Shown here: one piece after another, positions 8,222-15,746 of the stretch
Numbering within the stretch: the stretch's first letter is position 1
Layout of the letters: every line of letters starts with the position of its first letter
Source: an uncultured Flavobacteriales bacterium
GTDB taxonomy: Bacteria > Bacteroidota > Bacteroidia > Flavobacteriales_D > Sanyastnellaceae
Reading direction: 5' to 3'
NCBI GenBank assembly: GCA_937881575.1
Contig: CALGEI010000042.1
Coordinates: 1-64,000, forward strand
Length of the DNA: 64,000 nt
Notes under the pieces: model-generated
Told to the model about the DNA's origin: nothing
The model's input: the letters and a program-made list of their open reading frames with translations, nothing else
Databases searched by the model: none
Made by a program: the position numbers and the translations under genes

Positions 8222-8608
8222 ATGAAAACGCTGCACGATTGGGGCCTGCTTGTACTCCGCATTGGAACAGCCGGCCTGCTCATTCCACACGGTTGGGGCA
8301 AACTCAATAAGCTGATCAACGGACTTTCATCCGCCGAGGGCGTCAAGTTCTACAACTGGTTGGGGATTGGTGAAGCTCCGTCGTTGATGCTGACGGTCTT
8401 TGGTGAGTTCATTGCGCCTATTTTCATTTTAATCGGCTTCAAAACGCGTTGGGCCGCGGTGCCCGCTGCGATTACGATGGGCGTGGCGGCCTTCATGGTG
8501 CATGGGGGAGACGGCCTCTCAGAAATGGAACACGCTCTGCTCTTTTTCTTCCCGCTGGTGGCCATCTTGCTCATGGGACCGGGCCGTTGGAGTTTGGACC
8601 GCCGCTGA
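8222..8608 (+). CDS. DoxX-family membrane protein
   Basis: 128 residues, four membrane helices. The N-terminal L-L-V-L-R-I-G-T-A-G-L-L-I-P-H-G-W-G-K-L motif and the second-helix G-E-F-I-A-P-I-F-I-L-I-G-F-K-T-R-W-A-A are typical of DoxX/DoxD-like proteins. Members are linked to quinone or thiosulfate oxidation or redox balance in some bacteria; the role here is unknown. A direct 10-bp duplication (8597-8606 and 8607-8616) spans the stop codon, with the T of the first copy and GA of the second forming TGA. Converges on the T9SS protein gene at 8624. Confidence 0.85.
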   Translation: MKTLHDWGLLVLRIGTAGLLIPHGWGKLNKLINGLSSAEGVKFYNWLGIGEAPSLMLTVFGEFIAPIFILIGFKTRWAAVPAAITMGVAAFMVHGGDGLSEMEHALLFFFPLVAILLMGPGRWSLDRR

Positions 8609-8623
8609 CCGCCGCTGAGAATA

Positions 8624-10618
8624 TTACGCTTTGATCACGCGCACAAGGGGGAAACTCCGATCGCTCGGACGTCCACTTTCTTGCAGTTGCATGAGGTAAA
8701 TGCCTGAAGGCAATGCATCAAGTGACCACTGGAAAGGTGTTGTTATCATTTGCTTTAATAAAATCAAATTCCCCTGCAGGTCGTATAGGGAAACATCCCA
8801 CCATTGCCCTGCTTCAGGAGCCTCAATTGTGAGGGTGTGACGGAATGGATTGGGGTACGCGACAAAGGACTCAAGCCCTGTTGTTTCCAGCACATGGACA
8901 TAGGTCCATGGGGCGCTCAAAAACGAGGGGCATCCAGGAAAATCACTCACCTCTACCGCGTACAGGCCTGCGCCTGGATTCAGTAGAATGCTGTCATTTT
9001 GCGCGTTCAATACCAAATCGTTTTGGTACCACTGATACCACGTGTATGACCCGTAAGCAGTGAGGTGACCTTCAATCGTCTGGTTGATTTCGACGCCGTC
9101 GATCGGCCAGCAAACCAAGAGCGAATCACTGGCGATTGGACAGCCCAATGTGTCGATGCTTGCCACGCGATACCAGCTGCTTTCTGCAGGGAAAAACAGG
9201 GCGTTCTCTCCGCCGTAAAGCGTGTCAGTCGAGACGTCATTTTGACTCCAGACATAAAGAGCGAAACCGTCGTCGGTAGCCAGGTATTGCGGTAAGCCAT
9301 TTTGTGTTAGCAATTCCAGTGGTAGGGACGCGTCGGGATGGCAAAATAAGATGGAATCGCTCCAGGCGCTGCATCCAGATTCGGTCGTCCCTTCGACGGT
9401 GTACCAACCGGTGGCATCCGGCACGAATTCAGGCGTCATGCCCGATGATGCGACCTGCACGCCTTCGAAAAGCCAATTGTAGAGGCTGAGGTCGGGATTT
9501 GAACAGCTCAACGTGGTGGGGCTGGTCTGGAATACGCCGACCTCAGGTGCGCTGTAGACTTGGATGATCAGGGTGTCGGTTATGTCCACGAGGTCATTGA
9601 CGCCGATGTTGGCGATGGCATTGCTCGACCCGGCTACCAATGGGATGGCGCCGGCGCTCGTGGGATTGAAGGTGGTCGAACCAAGGTTGTCGTCCCCATC
9701 CAAGAGGTCCTCGTCATAAAATGAGATGGTGTAAGGCGGATTGCTCATGACCACGCTCAGCCCGCTCCAAGTATTCGAATTGGAATCGTCTGCCGTGCTG
9801 GACGTGTAGACGTTGGTTCCGCTCGCATCAGTCAAAACGAAGTAGGGATCCGGTGGTGTGAAGAAATCATCCCATCCACCCCCGCCGGTTGAATTCAGGA
9901 TGAGTTGCTCCAATATCCATTCGGAAATCAGTGTGTTGAGGGTCACCGTGTAGGTACCTGGTGTGGCATAGAAAACGCTATCAACTTGAGCCGAAGAGGC
10001 GGATTCACCATTGCCAAGATCCCAAGCATAGGTGGAAGTTTGCGATTCCGAACCAGTCAATGACGCGGCAAAATCCACCCACAAGGAATCGCAGCCTGCG
10101 GCAGCGGAGTAAGCAAAGGTGGATGTTCCCCCGGCTCCAGGATTGATGATCAACGTGTAGGAGAAACTCTCGTTGACCACTTGCTCGATACCAAAGGCCG
10201 ACGCTATGGCCGACACACTGATGAGCATCTCATAGACACCAGTAAGCAGGGGTTCACCGCAGATTGTTGCGCAACCGCTCGTTTGCCCGTTGGATGGGAA
10301 ATAGGTGCCGTCTGGATCGTCCAATTCCACCTCCATGCCGAGGGGGGTTCCCGTGATGCTGGTGACGGCAACGGACAGGAGCGAAGCGGTCACGCCGGAC
10401 CCTGGATCGACGATGTTTTCGGGCAGATAGAAAGTGAGGGTCTCTTCATACCATTCTCCCGTTGCGCCTTCTGGCAATGAAGCTGGGCAAATGGCGGGAA
10501 ATCCATCCGTTGATGTACACGCCGGATCGGCAACACAGTCCGCGCATTGAGCACGGGCTCCAAAAGGAATGAGCCAGAGAAGGCAAAGGAGCGCTGCGGC
10601 CGTCCGTTCGATATTCAC
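8624..10618 (-). CDS. T9SS-exported protein with PKD and C2-like domains
   Basis: About 664 residues from a GTG start at 10618, chosen because it places a signal peptide (A-A-A-L-L-C-L-L-W-L-I-P-F-G-A-R-A-Q) at the N-terminus and avoids overlap with the divergent gene at 10681. Residues ~170-227 form a PKD domain (T-Y-A-W-D-L-G-N-G-E, P-G-T-Y-T-V-T-L). Residues ~227-353 look like a C2 fold: D-P-Y-F-V-L, then N-T-W-S-G-L, then I-S-F-Y-D-E-D-L-L-D-G-D-D-N-L-G. Two or three Ig-like segments with Cys pairs follow, each phrased like a question-and-answer repeat (S-D-S-[IL]-L-[FV]-C). The C-terminus is a T9SS type A domain (V-A-Y-P-N-P-F). Probably a surface adhesion or matrix protein; target unknown. 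Confidence 0.85.
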   Translation of the reverse strand: MNIERTAAALLCLLWLIPFGARAQCADCVADPACTSTDGFPAICPASLPEGATGEWYEETLTFYLPENIVDPGSGVTASLLSVAVTSITGTPLGMEVELDDPDGTYFPSNGQTSGCATICGEPLLTGVYEMLISVSAIASAFGIEQVVNESFSYTLIINPGAGGTSTFAYSAAAGCDSLWVDFAASLTGSESQTSTYAWDLGNGESASSAQVDSVFYATPGTYTVTLNTLISEWILEQLILNSTGGGGWDDFFTPPDPYFVLTDASGTNVYTSSTADDSNSNTWSGLSVVMSNPPYTISFYDEDLLDGDDNLGSTTFNPTSAGAIPLVAGSSNAIANIGVNDLVDITDTLIIQVYSAPEVGVFQTSPTTLSCSNPDLSLYNWLFEGVQVASSGMTPEFVPDATGWYTVEGTTESGCSAWSDSILFCHPDASLPLELLTQNGLPQYLATDDGFALYVWSQNDVSTDTLYGGENALFFPAESSWYRVASIDTLGCPIASDSLLVCWPIDGVEINQTIEGHLTAYGSYTWYQWYQNDLVLNAQNDSILLNPGAGLYAVEVSDFPGCPSFLSAPWTYVHVLETTGLESFVAYPNPFRHTLTIEAPEAGQWWDVSLYDLQGNLILLKQMITTPFQWSLDALPSGIYLMQLQESGRPSDRSFPLVRVIKA

Positions 10619-10680
10619 ATTCCAAAGATGCGAAAATGTGATTGACTTTTGAATGTGCTCTTGGAGTGTACATTGCGTCC

Positions 10681-11616
10681 ATGAAATGTCCATCTACCCT
10701 ATTCTTAGCTTCAGCCCTTCTGTTCTCATGCTCTGCGGCGACATTCGCACAAACCACACCGATCATTGATGTGCAAGGTGAGGTTGAAACCTCGCCACTG
10801 GAAGGACAGCAAGTCACCGTTTCAGGCAAAGTCACAGAGTATTTTGGTGATACGTTTTACTTGCAAGATGATTATGGTGCCTGGAATGGGCTTTTCATCC
10901 ATGGCCAAGACATCGTGATCCCAGGCAACCCACCCTACTGGAGCGGTGAGCGTCAACCGGAAGTGGGCGATGTCCTGACACTTATAGGAACAGTCGCAGA
11001 GGTGGATGGCAATACGGAATTGTTGGATGTGTCACTCGTTGAATTCGTAGACTTTTGGAATGCCACGCCAGCAGGAGTTTGGCTCACAGCAGATGCTTTT
11101 CAAGATGAACAATACGAGGGAACTCGAGTTCGCATTGACGCGGCTACCATTTTGACCTCCCCCGACGCCAATGGTTTTTGGACGGTCACCGACGGCACGG
11201 CCGAACTCACTTGTTGGGGCGTTGACACCAGTGATGCGGGCAACGATGAAGATCCAGACGGCCCAACACCGGGTGATATCTACCAGATTTATGGAGCGCT
11301 GCATCAACGGACTGATGATTATGTGCTGCACGTCGGTGACATCGACGTTCTGGCATTGAGCGTGGAGCGCTTATCGGCAGTGCGCGCTGAAGTTTTCCCG
11401 AATCCGGCCTCCGATTTGATCACCTGGAATTTCCCTGACAGCAGGTTGCGCAATCTTCGGATTGCAGACGCCCGGGGCCGCTTGATCTATGAGGTAAAAT
11501 TCCATTCGTCCACATTTGTATGGGATGCAGCTCGCCTTTCGAGAGGAACGTATGCATGGACTTGCTCATCTCCAACGGAGGCAAATCACGACAGAGGCCA
11601 TGTGGTGTTGAACTGA
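10681..11616 (+). CDS. OB-fold (DUF5689-like) T9SS-exported protein
   Basis: 311 residues starting M-K-C-P-S-T-L-F-L-A-S-A-L-L-F-S, with a signal peptide cleaved around A-T-F-A-Q. Two OB-like segments follow (V-S-G-K-V-T-E-Y-F-G-D-T-F-Y-L-Q-D-D and G-T-R-V-R-I-D-A-A), similar to secreted nucleic-acid-binding-type OB domains fused to exonucleases in Bacteroidota, though no nuclease domain is present here. The C-terminal ~80 residues are a T9SS type A domain (V-F-P-N-P-A-S-D-L). It is divergent from the PKD/C2-like gene, with about 60 bases between start codons. The role could be DNA or ligand binding at the cell surface, which is inference. Confidence 0.8.
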   Translation: MKCPSTLFLASALLFSCSAATFAQTTPIIDVQGEVETSPLEGQQVTVSGKVTEYFGDTFYLQDDYGAWNGLFIHGQDIVIPGNPPYWSGERQPEVGDVLTLIGTVAEVDGNTELLDVSLVEFVDFWNATPAGVWLTADAFQDEQYEGTRVRIDAATILTSPDANGFWTVTDGTAELTCWGVDTSDAGNDEDPDGPTPGDIYQIYGALHQRTDDYVLHVGDIDVLALSVERLSAVRAEVFPNPASDLITWNFPDSRLRNLRIADARGRLIYEVKFHSSTFVWDAARLSRGTYAWTCSSPTEANHDRGHVVLN

Positions 11617-12131
11617 ATGCGCTGCTTTTCCTTCTAAGTCGTTCAGGATGGATTGATGACGGAAGACTTTTCCGCGCCTGCTTTTGATACATGCCCCTGT
11701 TGGTTCAAAATTACTTTGTTCGGAATAAGCCCATTGCATTCGAATGTCTCTTCGCGCTCTTCAGAATTTCTGGGGGTTCTTTTCTGCGAATAGTTTGAAG
11801 ATAACAGGTTCAATCTGATCGAAGAAAACACGGATAATTTCTGTCTAAAATGAGCATTCAAGAAAAAAACGCAGCTTGACCTTGTTTTTTAGCTTGACAA
11901 ATCAAGTTGTTTGAACAGTCAATTGTTTAAAACTATCCTGAGTTAATGGCGCTATAGCACTAGATTTTTCAGGTGTTTCGTGATTTTCAAGGCTTCGTGA
12001 TGCGTAGATATCAACAATCGTTAAGGCCTGTTGGTCTATGAAATTCGATGATTTACTTCTTAATTTGAAGGTTTTGTAGTAAATTTGAATACTTAACCTT
12101 CGGCTCTTCTGAGCGAGAATTATTATTTGTC
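11617..12131. other. 515-base AT-rich intergenic region, no gene seen
   Basis: No open frame with protein-like composition. It holds a short inverted repeat CTTGAcaaaTCAAG near 11893-11906 and a direct repeat AGCTTGAC close by. A TAAATTTG box at 12080-12087 matches the Bacteroidota -7 consensus, though no TTG lies at the right distance upstream. The region probably contains the promoter and a long leader for the 12132 gene. Confidence 0.5.
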
Positions 12132-14963
12132 ATGAAAGGACTGCGCTTCACCCCACTTCGTTCCGTTTTGAACGTTTTGCAATTCTTTGTACTTGTTAGC
12201 TTGTCGTTTGGAGCGTACGCTCAGGCAGGAACGGAGTATGTTACGAAGAATCTTGACGGTCTGGTTAATTGGACGGACGCAAGTACCTGGGTTGGCGACG
12301 TTGTTCCTCCAGATAGTTCGGATGTGACCATCACAGATTGCGATGTTACGTTAACGGGTGACATCAATGTAGGAAGTCTTACCTTGTCTAATGATGGTAC
12401 TTTGGTGACCGGCTCTCACACGATTACGGTGAATGATATCATCGGTGTGAATTTGGCCGCTTTTGAGTGCTCTGCCTGCACAGTCATCTTAAATTCGTCT
12501 GTTGCTCTTGCTGACAGTACTGGTGACCCCACAGTTGCAGGGTCTGCGGACATTCAGTTTTGGGATGTGATCATTCCCGCCGGTAAGTCCGTCGATTTTG
12601 GAGCAGGCGGTGTCAATGTGGCAGAGAGTTTTATCAAAAACTCTTTGAAACTAGAAGGGGGTGCTGTCGTCGTGAATCCGCCGTACTATGGTTACATTGG
12701 AGCTGGTGATGCTTATTTCACTGGAGGAACATTGATTTATGACGAAACGTACACGGTAGGAACGGAATGGTCGGCTGTTGGTTCTACGAATGCCCTGAAA
12801 ACAGATGTCCTCGCAACGGGCAAGGGCGTTCCTGTTAAAGTCGAAATTGTTGAAGGTGCGACGCTTTCATTTGGGGCAACTGCGGAAAGCTATTCTTGTC
12901 TTGATGATTTGACCGTGGATGGCAGTGGAGTGCTGAACATGTCGAGCATGACAGGAGATTTAACGGTCGGCGGTCACTTGAATGTTACTGGAGCCTCTGG
13001 GCAGTTGAACTTGGCCACCATGGAAGGTGATCTCATCGTGAATGGCAATGCCACGATTGGAGGGGTGTCCGGACAATCGGTCACATTGAATCTTCCAACA
13101 TCGGATGCAACGCAATATGGAGCTTTGGATGTTCAGGGTGATTTGACCCTGGGGCACAATGGCGGCAATGCTTTGACAATTAACGGTGACGAAGGCAATT
13201 TGCGGGTCGCTGGAGACTTCACTCTGAACACAACAAGTGGTTCTGAGTTCGGTATGGTAAAATTTGACGGCTCCATTGCACAGACCTTCTCTGGCAACAA
13301 GATGACGGTAGATTCATTGGTTGTTGCAAACACATTGAATGACGTTTTGACCGATTCAGATGTGATTTTCACGGACAGTGTTGACATTGCACCCGGAGGT
13401 GTTTTCAATCCAATTGAAGGTTCGGTTCATGTAGGCGGCTCCTTCGCTATGAGATCTGATGCCACCGGGACGGCGCGTATTGCGACTCTCGCAAACAGTG
13501 GCGCAACCTCGGATGTATCGGGTGGCGACATCACCTTTGAGCGTTTCATCTCAACTTTATCTGGCATGAGCTGGCTCAATATTGGGAATTATGTAACGGG
13601 CAGTCACACGGTGAATGATTTGAAGAGCCAGTTCACAGGGTTCAGCCTATTCTTCAAGTACATCGAGACGAATTTCTTCACGAACAATAATGCCAGTTCT
13701 GCCGGGACAGGGCCGTTCCAAATCCCATCGAATGGTGACGCGTTAGAGGAAAGTGATTTCGGCTATTTGGTCCTCCGAGCTCAGTCTGCAGACGAGACTT
13801 TATCCTTGAAAGGGGGTTACAACACGGCACAAGTGGATTTGACGTTGTCTCTTTCGACTCCGGTCTACGGTAGTGGCGGATATCACTTGTTGACGAACCC
13901 ATTTCCATCGCCGATTGACGGAAATGAATTCCTCGCAGACAATGGTCTCGCTTACTACTACATGGTGGATAACAGCACAGGCAATACGTTGGTTTCCGGA
14001 ACGGATGCACCTGCAACAATCGATATTGGTCAATCATTCTGGGTCCAGACGGATGCCAACAACAAGGCCGTATCGTTTCAATTGGACGATATAACACACG
14101 GGTCGAATTCATTTGTGCGCGACGCGGACATGTACGAAGAGGGCATGGTTGGAATTCGTGCATCACAGACCGATGGACGTTTTGGTCATTCATTCATTCA
14201 GTTCCATGAGTTGAGTACTCCCGAGCATGAATATGAATTTGATGCCATGCACCGAGCAGGTAGTTCTTTGAGTCCAGACGTATACACGCGCTCTGAAGGA
14301 AATGTAGCGGATTTGGCAATCAACTCGATCGGTTCAATGGAGAATACAGAATCCATCGCTTTGATTGTGCGAAGTGGGTCAGAAGGGACGGTGAGTCTCC
14401 AATTGGATGATCTTTTCGAAATGCCTGAAGGTTTGTGTGCGCTCATTGAGGATATGGAAACAGGTGATATTGCTGCTTTAGGTGGGGAGGCGATGGTGAT
14501 AGAATTGGAGCCGGCCACATTGTATGAAGACCGATTCCAACTGACATTTATGAGCACTCCGGTGTTCGAATCTTCTGTTTCTTACTGCGGCGGCGGTGTC
14601 ATCCACTTCAATGGCGAGAACAATGAATCTTGGAATATATCTTGGTCGGATGAATCAGGCGATCTGTCGGGAGAAGGTTGTGTTACAGGGTTGGATGTTG
14701 GAAATTATGTTGTAACAGGTGCTGACCCTGTATCGCAGTGTGTTGTGCATTCAAACGTTGCAATAGACGCGGTTTGTTTAGGCGATTTCAATATCAACGG
14801 AACCCGAGACATCGTTGATTTGTTAACCTTATTGGTTGAACTTCAACCGGCTGCGGGTGCGACGGATGGTGCATATTTGCAAACTGATTGTGATTGTGAC
14901 GGCGCCATGACGACTTCAGATTTGTTGTTGTTCTTGCCGTACTTTGGTGTTGCTTGTGAGTGA
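12132..14963 (+). CDS. Large secreted beta-repeat protein with C-terminal dockerin-like module
   Basis: 943 residues with a signal peptide (V-L-V-S-L-S-F-G-A-Y-A-Q-A). Residues ~30-110 resemble the G8-like opening of Bacteroidota surface proteins (N-W-T-D-A-S-T-W, then D-V-T-I-T-D-C-D-V-T-L). A long parallel-beta-type region with repeated G-D-L-T-V-G-G-H-L, G-D-L-I-V-N-G-N-A and G-D-F-T-L-N follows to ~450. A conserved segment with L-L-T-N-P-F-P-S-P-I-D-G-N-E-F is at ~585. Unlike neighbouring exported proteins it has no YPNP-type T9SS domain. It ends in two EF-hand-like loops (D-F-N-I-N-G-T-R-D-I-V-D and D-C-D-C-D-G-A-M-T-T-S-D), each followed by L-L-x-[LF]-L. The small Cys-rich gene 29 bases downstream is probably in the same transcript. 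Confidence 0.8.
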   Translation: MKGLRFTPLRSVLNVLQFFVLVSLSFGAYAQAGTEYVTKNLDGLVNWTDASTWVGDVVPPDSSDVTITDCDVTLTGDINVGSLTLSNDGTLVTGSHTITVNDIIGVNLAAFECSACTVILNSSVALADSTGDPTVAGSADIQFWDVIIPAGKSVDFGAGGVNVAESFIKNSLKLEGGAVVVNPPYYGYIGAGDAYFTGGTLIYDETYTVGTEWSAVGSTNALKTDVLATGKGVPVKVEIVEGATLSFGATAESYSCLDDLTVDGSGVLNMSSMTGDLTVGGHLNVTGASGQLNLATMEGDLIVNGNATIGGVSGQSVTLNLPTSDATQYGALDVQGDLTLGHNGGNALTINGDEGNLRVAGDFTLNTTSGSEFGMVKFDGSIAQTFSGNKMTVDSLVVANTLNDVLTDSDVIFTDSVDIAPGGVFNPIEGSVHVGGSFAMRSDATGTARIATLANSGATSDVSGGDITFERFISTLSGMSWLNIGNYVTGSHTVNDLKSQFTGFSLFFKYIETNFFTNNNASSAGTGPFQIPSNGDALEESDFGYLVLRAQSADETLSLKGGYNTAQVDLTLSLSTPVYGSGGYHLLTNPFPSPIDGNEFLADNGLAYYYMVDNSTGNTLVSGTDAPATIDIGQSFWVQTDANNKAVSFQLDDITHGSNSFVRDADMYEEGMVGIRASQTDGRFGHSFIQFHELSTPEHEYEFDAMHRAGSSLSPDVYTRSEGNVADLAINSIGSMENTESIALIVRSGSEGTVSLQLDDLFEMPEGLCALIEDMETGDIAALGGEAMVIELEPATLYEDRFQLTFMSTPVFESSVSYCGGGVIHFNGENNESWNISWSDESGDLSGEGCVTGLDVGNYVVTGADPVSQCVVHSNVAIDAVCLGDFNINGTRDIVDLLTLLVELQPAAGATDGAYLQTDCDCDGAMTTSDLLLFLPYFGVACE
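14781..14960 (+). other. Dockerin/F-hand-like module (coding segment)
   Basis: Encodes two calcium-loop-like motifs with the dockerin spacing D-x-N-x-N-G-x5-D and D-x-D-x-D-G-x5-D, each followed by a hydrophobic helix (D-L-L-T-L-L, D-L-L-L-F-L). It occupies the position where a T9SS domain would be expected. Confidence 0.6.
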
Positions 14964-14992
14964 TCTGATTCTTAGGATAAACTGTTGAAAGA

Positions 14993-15346
14993 ATGAAAGC
15001 GTATTTAAATTTTGTGGTTTTGGGGATTTTCTTGACTGTAGCATCCCAAGGTTTCACACAACCATGCCCAGGAGGGTATACACCATCGGGTAATGCAGTA
15101 ACAGATTGTGGTGGCGATCTCACTCCATGTTGTCACATTTATAATGCATGCAACGGTCCTTACTCAGGGTGCAATAACTTTGACACGGGGTGTGATGGTT
15201 GTGACCAAACAACAGGTTGTGCCCTGTCATGTACCCCCATTGACAGTGGTGTGATGTTCTTGCTGCTAGGCGGAGGATTGTTTGGAGCAGTGATGCTGCA
15301 ACGTCGCAAGGAGTTGGAGCTGGTGATGGAGAGAGCGAACAGCTAA
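14993..15346 (+). CDS. Small Cys-rich secreted protein with PID-type C-terminal sorting tail
   Basis: 117 residues: signal peptide (1-22), then a Cys-rich region with about 11 cysteines between residues 25 and 80 (C-C-H-I-Y-N-A-C, G-C-N-N-F-D-T-G-C-D-G-C). The tail has P-I-D-S-G at 82-86, one hydrophobic helix (87-102, with L-L-G-G-G-L-F-G) and a basic stop R-R-K at 104-106. A P-I-D-x-G / helix / Arg-rich tail resembles the PID-CTERM sorting tail seen in Bacteroidota, thought to be handled by exosortase-like enzymes. No such enzyme is encoded here. Alternatively it is a simple type I membrane protein. It follows the 943-residue protein by 29 bases and ends at a strong terminator. Confidence 0.75.
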   Translation: MKAYLNFVVLGIFLTVASQGFTQPCPGGYTPSGNAVTDCGGDLTPCCHIYNACNGPYSGCNNFDTGCDGCDQTTGCALSCTPIDSGVMFLLLGGGLFGAVMLQRRKELELVMERANS

Positions 15347-15362
15347 TCCGAAACATCCCAAG

Positions 15363-15392
15363 AAAAAAAGGACCTGCGAAGGTCCTTTTTTT
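15363..15392. terminator. Symmetric (bidirectional) intrinsic terminator
   Basis: A-tract plus GGACC, loop TGCGAA, then GGTCC plus T-tract: a perfect 12-bp stem when the A/T runs are included. It closes the 12132/14993 transcription unit and could also stop leftward transcription. Confidence 0.92.
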
Positions 15393-15746
15393 GTGCTCAT
15401 AATTTACGATGGTACTGGTTTGAGAATCGGTAGATCAACGAAGCCTGTATCCTGTGAATCCAGAGAGGAGCAGTGGTCTAGGGAGGTCATTGAAAGGAAG
15501 TTTGCGTGTGTCTAGGATCGGCCATGCGACGTGTAACACAAGAGACAGAGTCGAAACGACTGAGGGGAATGGCGTGAAGACCAACCGCTGGCCCAGGGGC
15601 AGGGCGGGTTGTATCAGAGCTCGTCGAGGCATAGGATGGTCTGGAAGTGAAAGTGACTCGGAGATTGAGCGGGTAGCGCTGAATTCCGAGAGGCATCCAC
15701 CCCTAGCGGTGTTCAACGTTCGTCTACCAACCGGCCACGCGCCCCA
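15393..15746. other. 354-base GC-rich region between convergent genes, no gene recognised
   Basis: Lies between the terminator and the stop of the M43 protease. Open frames exist on both strands, but their translations are Arg/Ser/Pro-rich with no recognisable motif. The sequence is purine-rich on the + strand, with GGGGCAGGGCGGG-like runs. It does not match the conserved cores of tmRNA, RNase P RNA, SRP RNA or 6S RNA that I can recall. It could be a long 3' UTR, an unrecognised RNA or decayed sequence. Confidence 0.4.

Noticed and set aside
12080-12087. TAAATTTG as a complete promoter for the 12132 gene
   Set aside because: No TTG at the expected 17-23-base spacing upstream, so only a -7-like match; mentioned with the intergenic region but not called as a promoter.
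15393-15746. tmRNA, RNase P RNA, SRP RNA or 6S RNA in the gap
   Set aside because: None of the conserved cores of these RNAs is recognisable on either strand.
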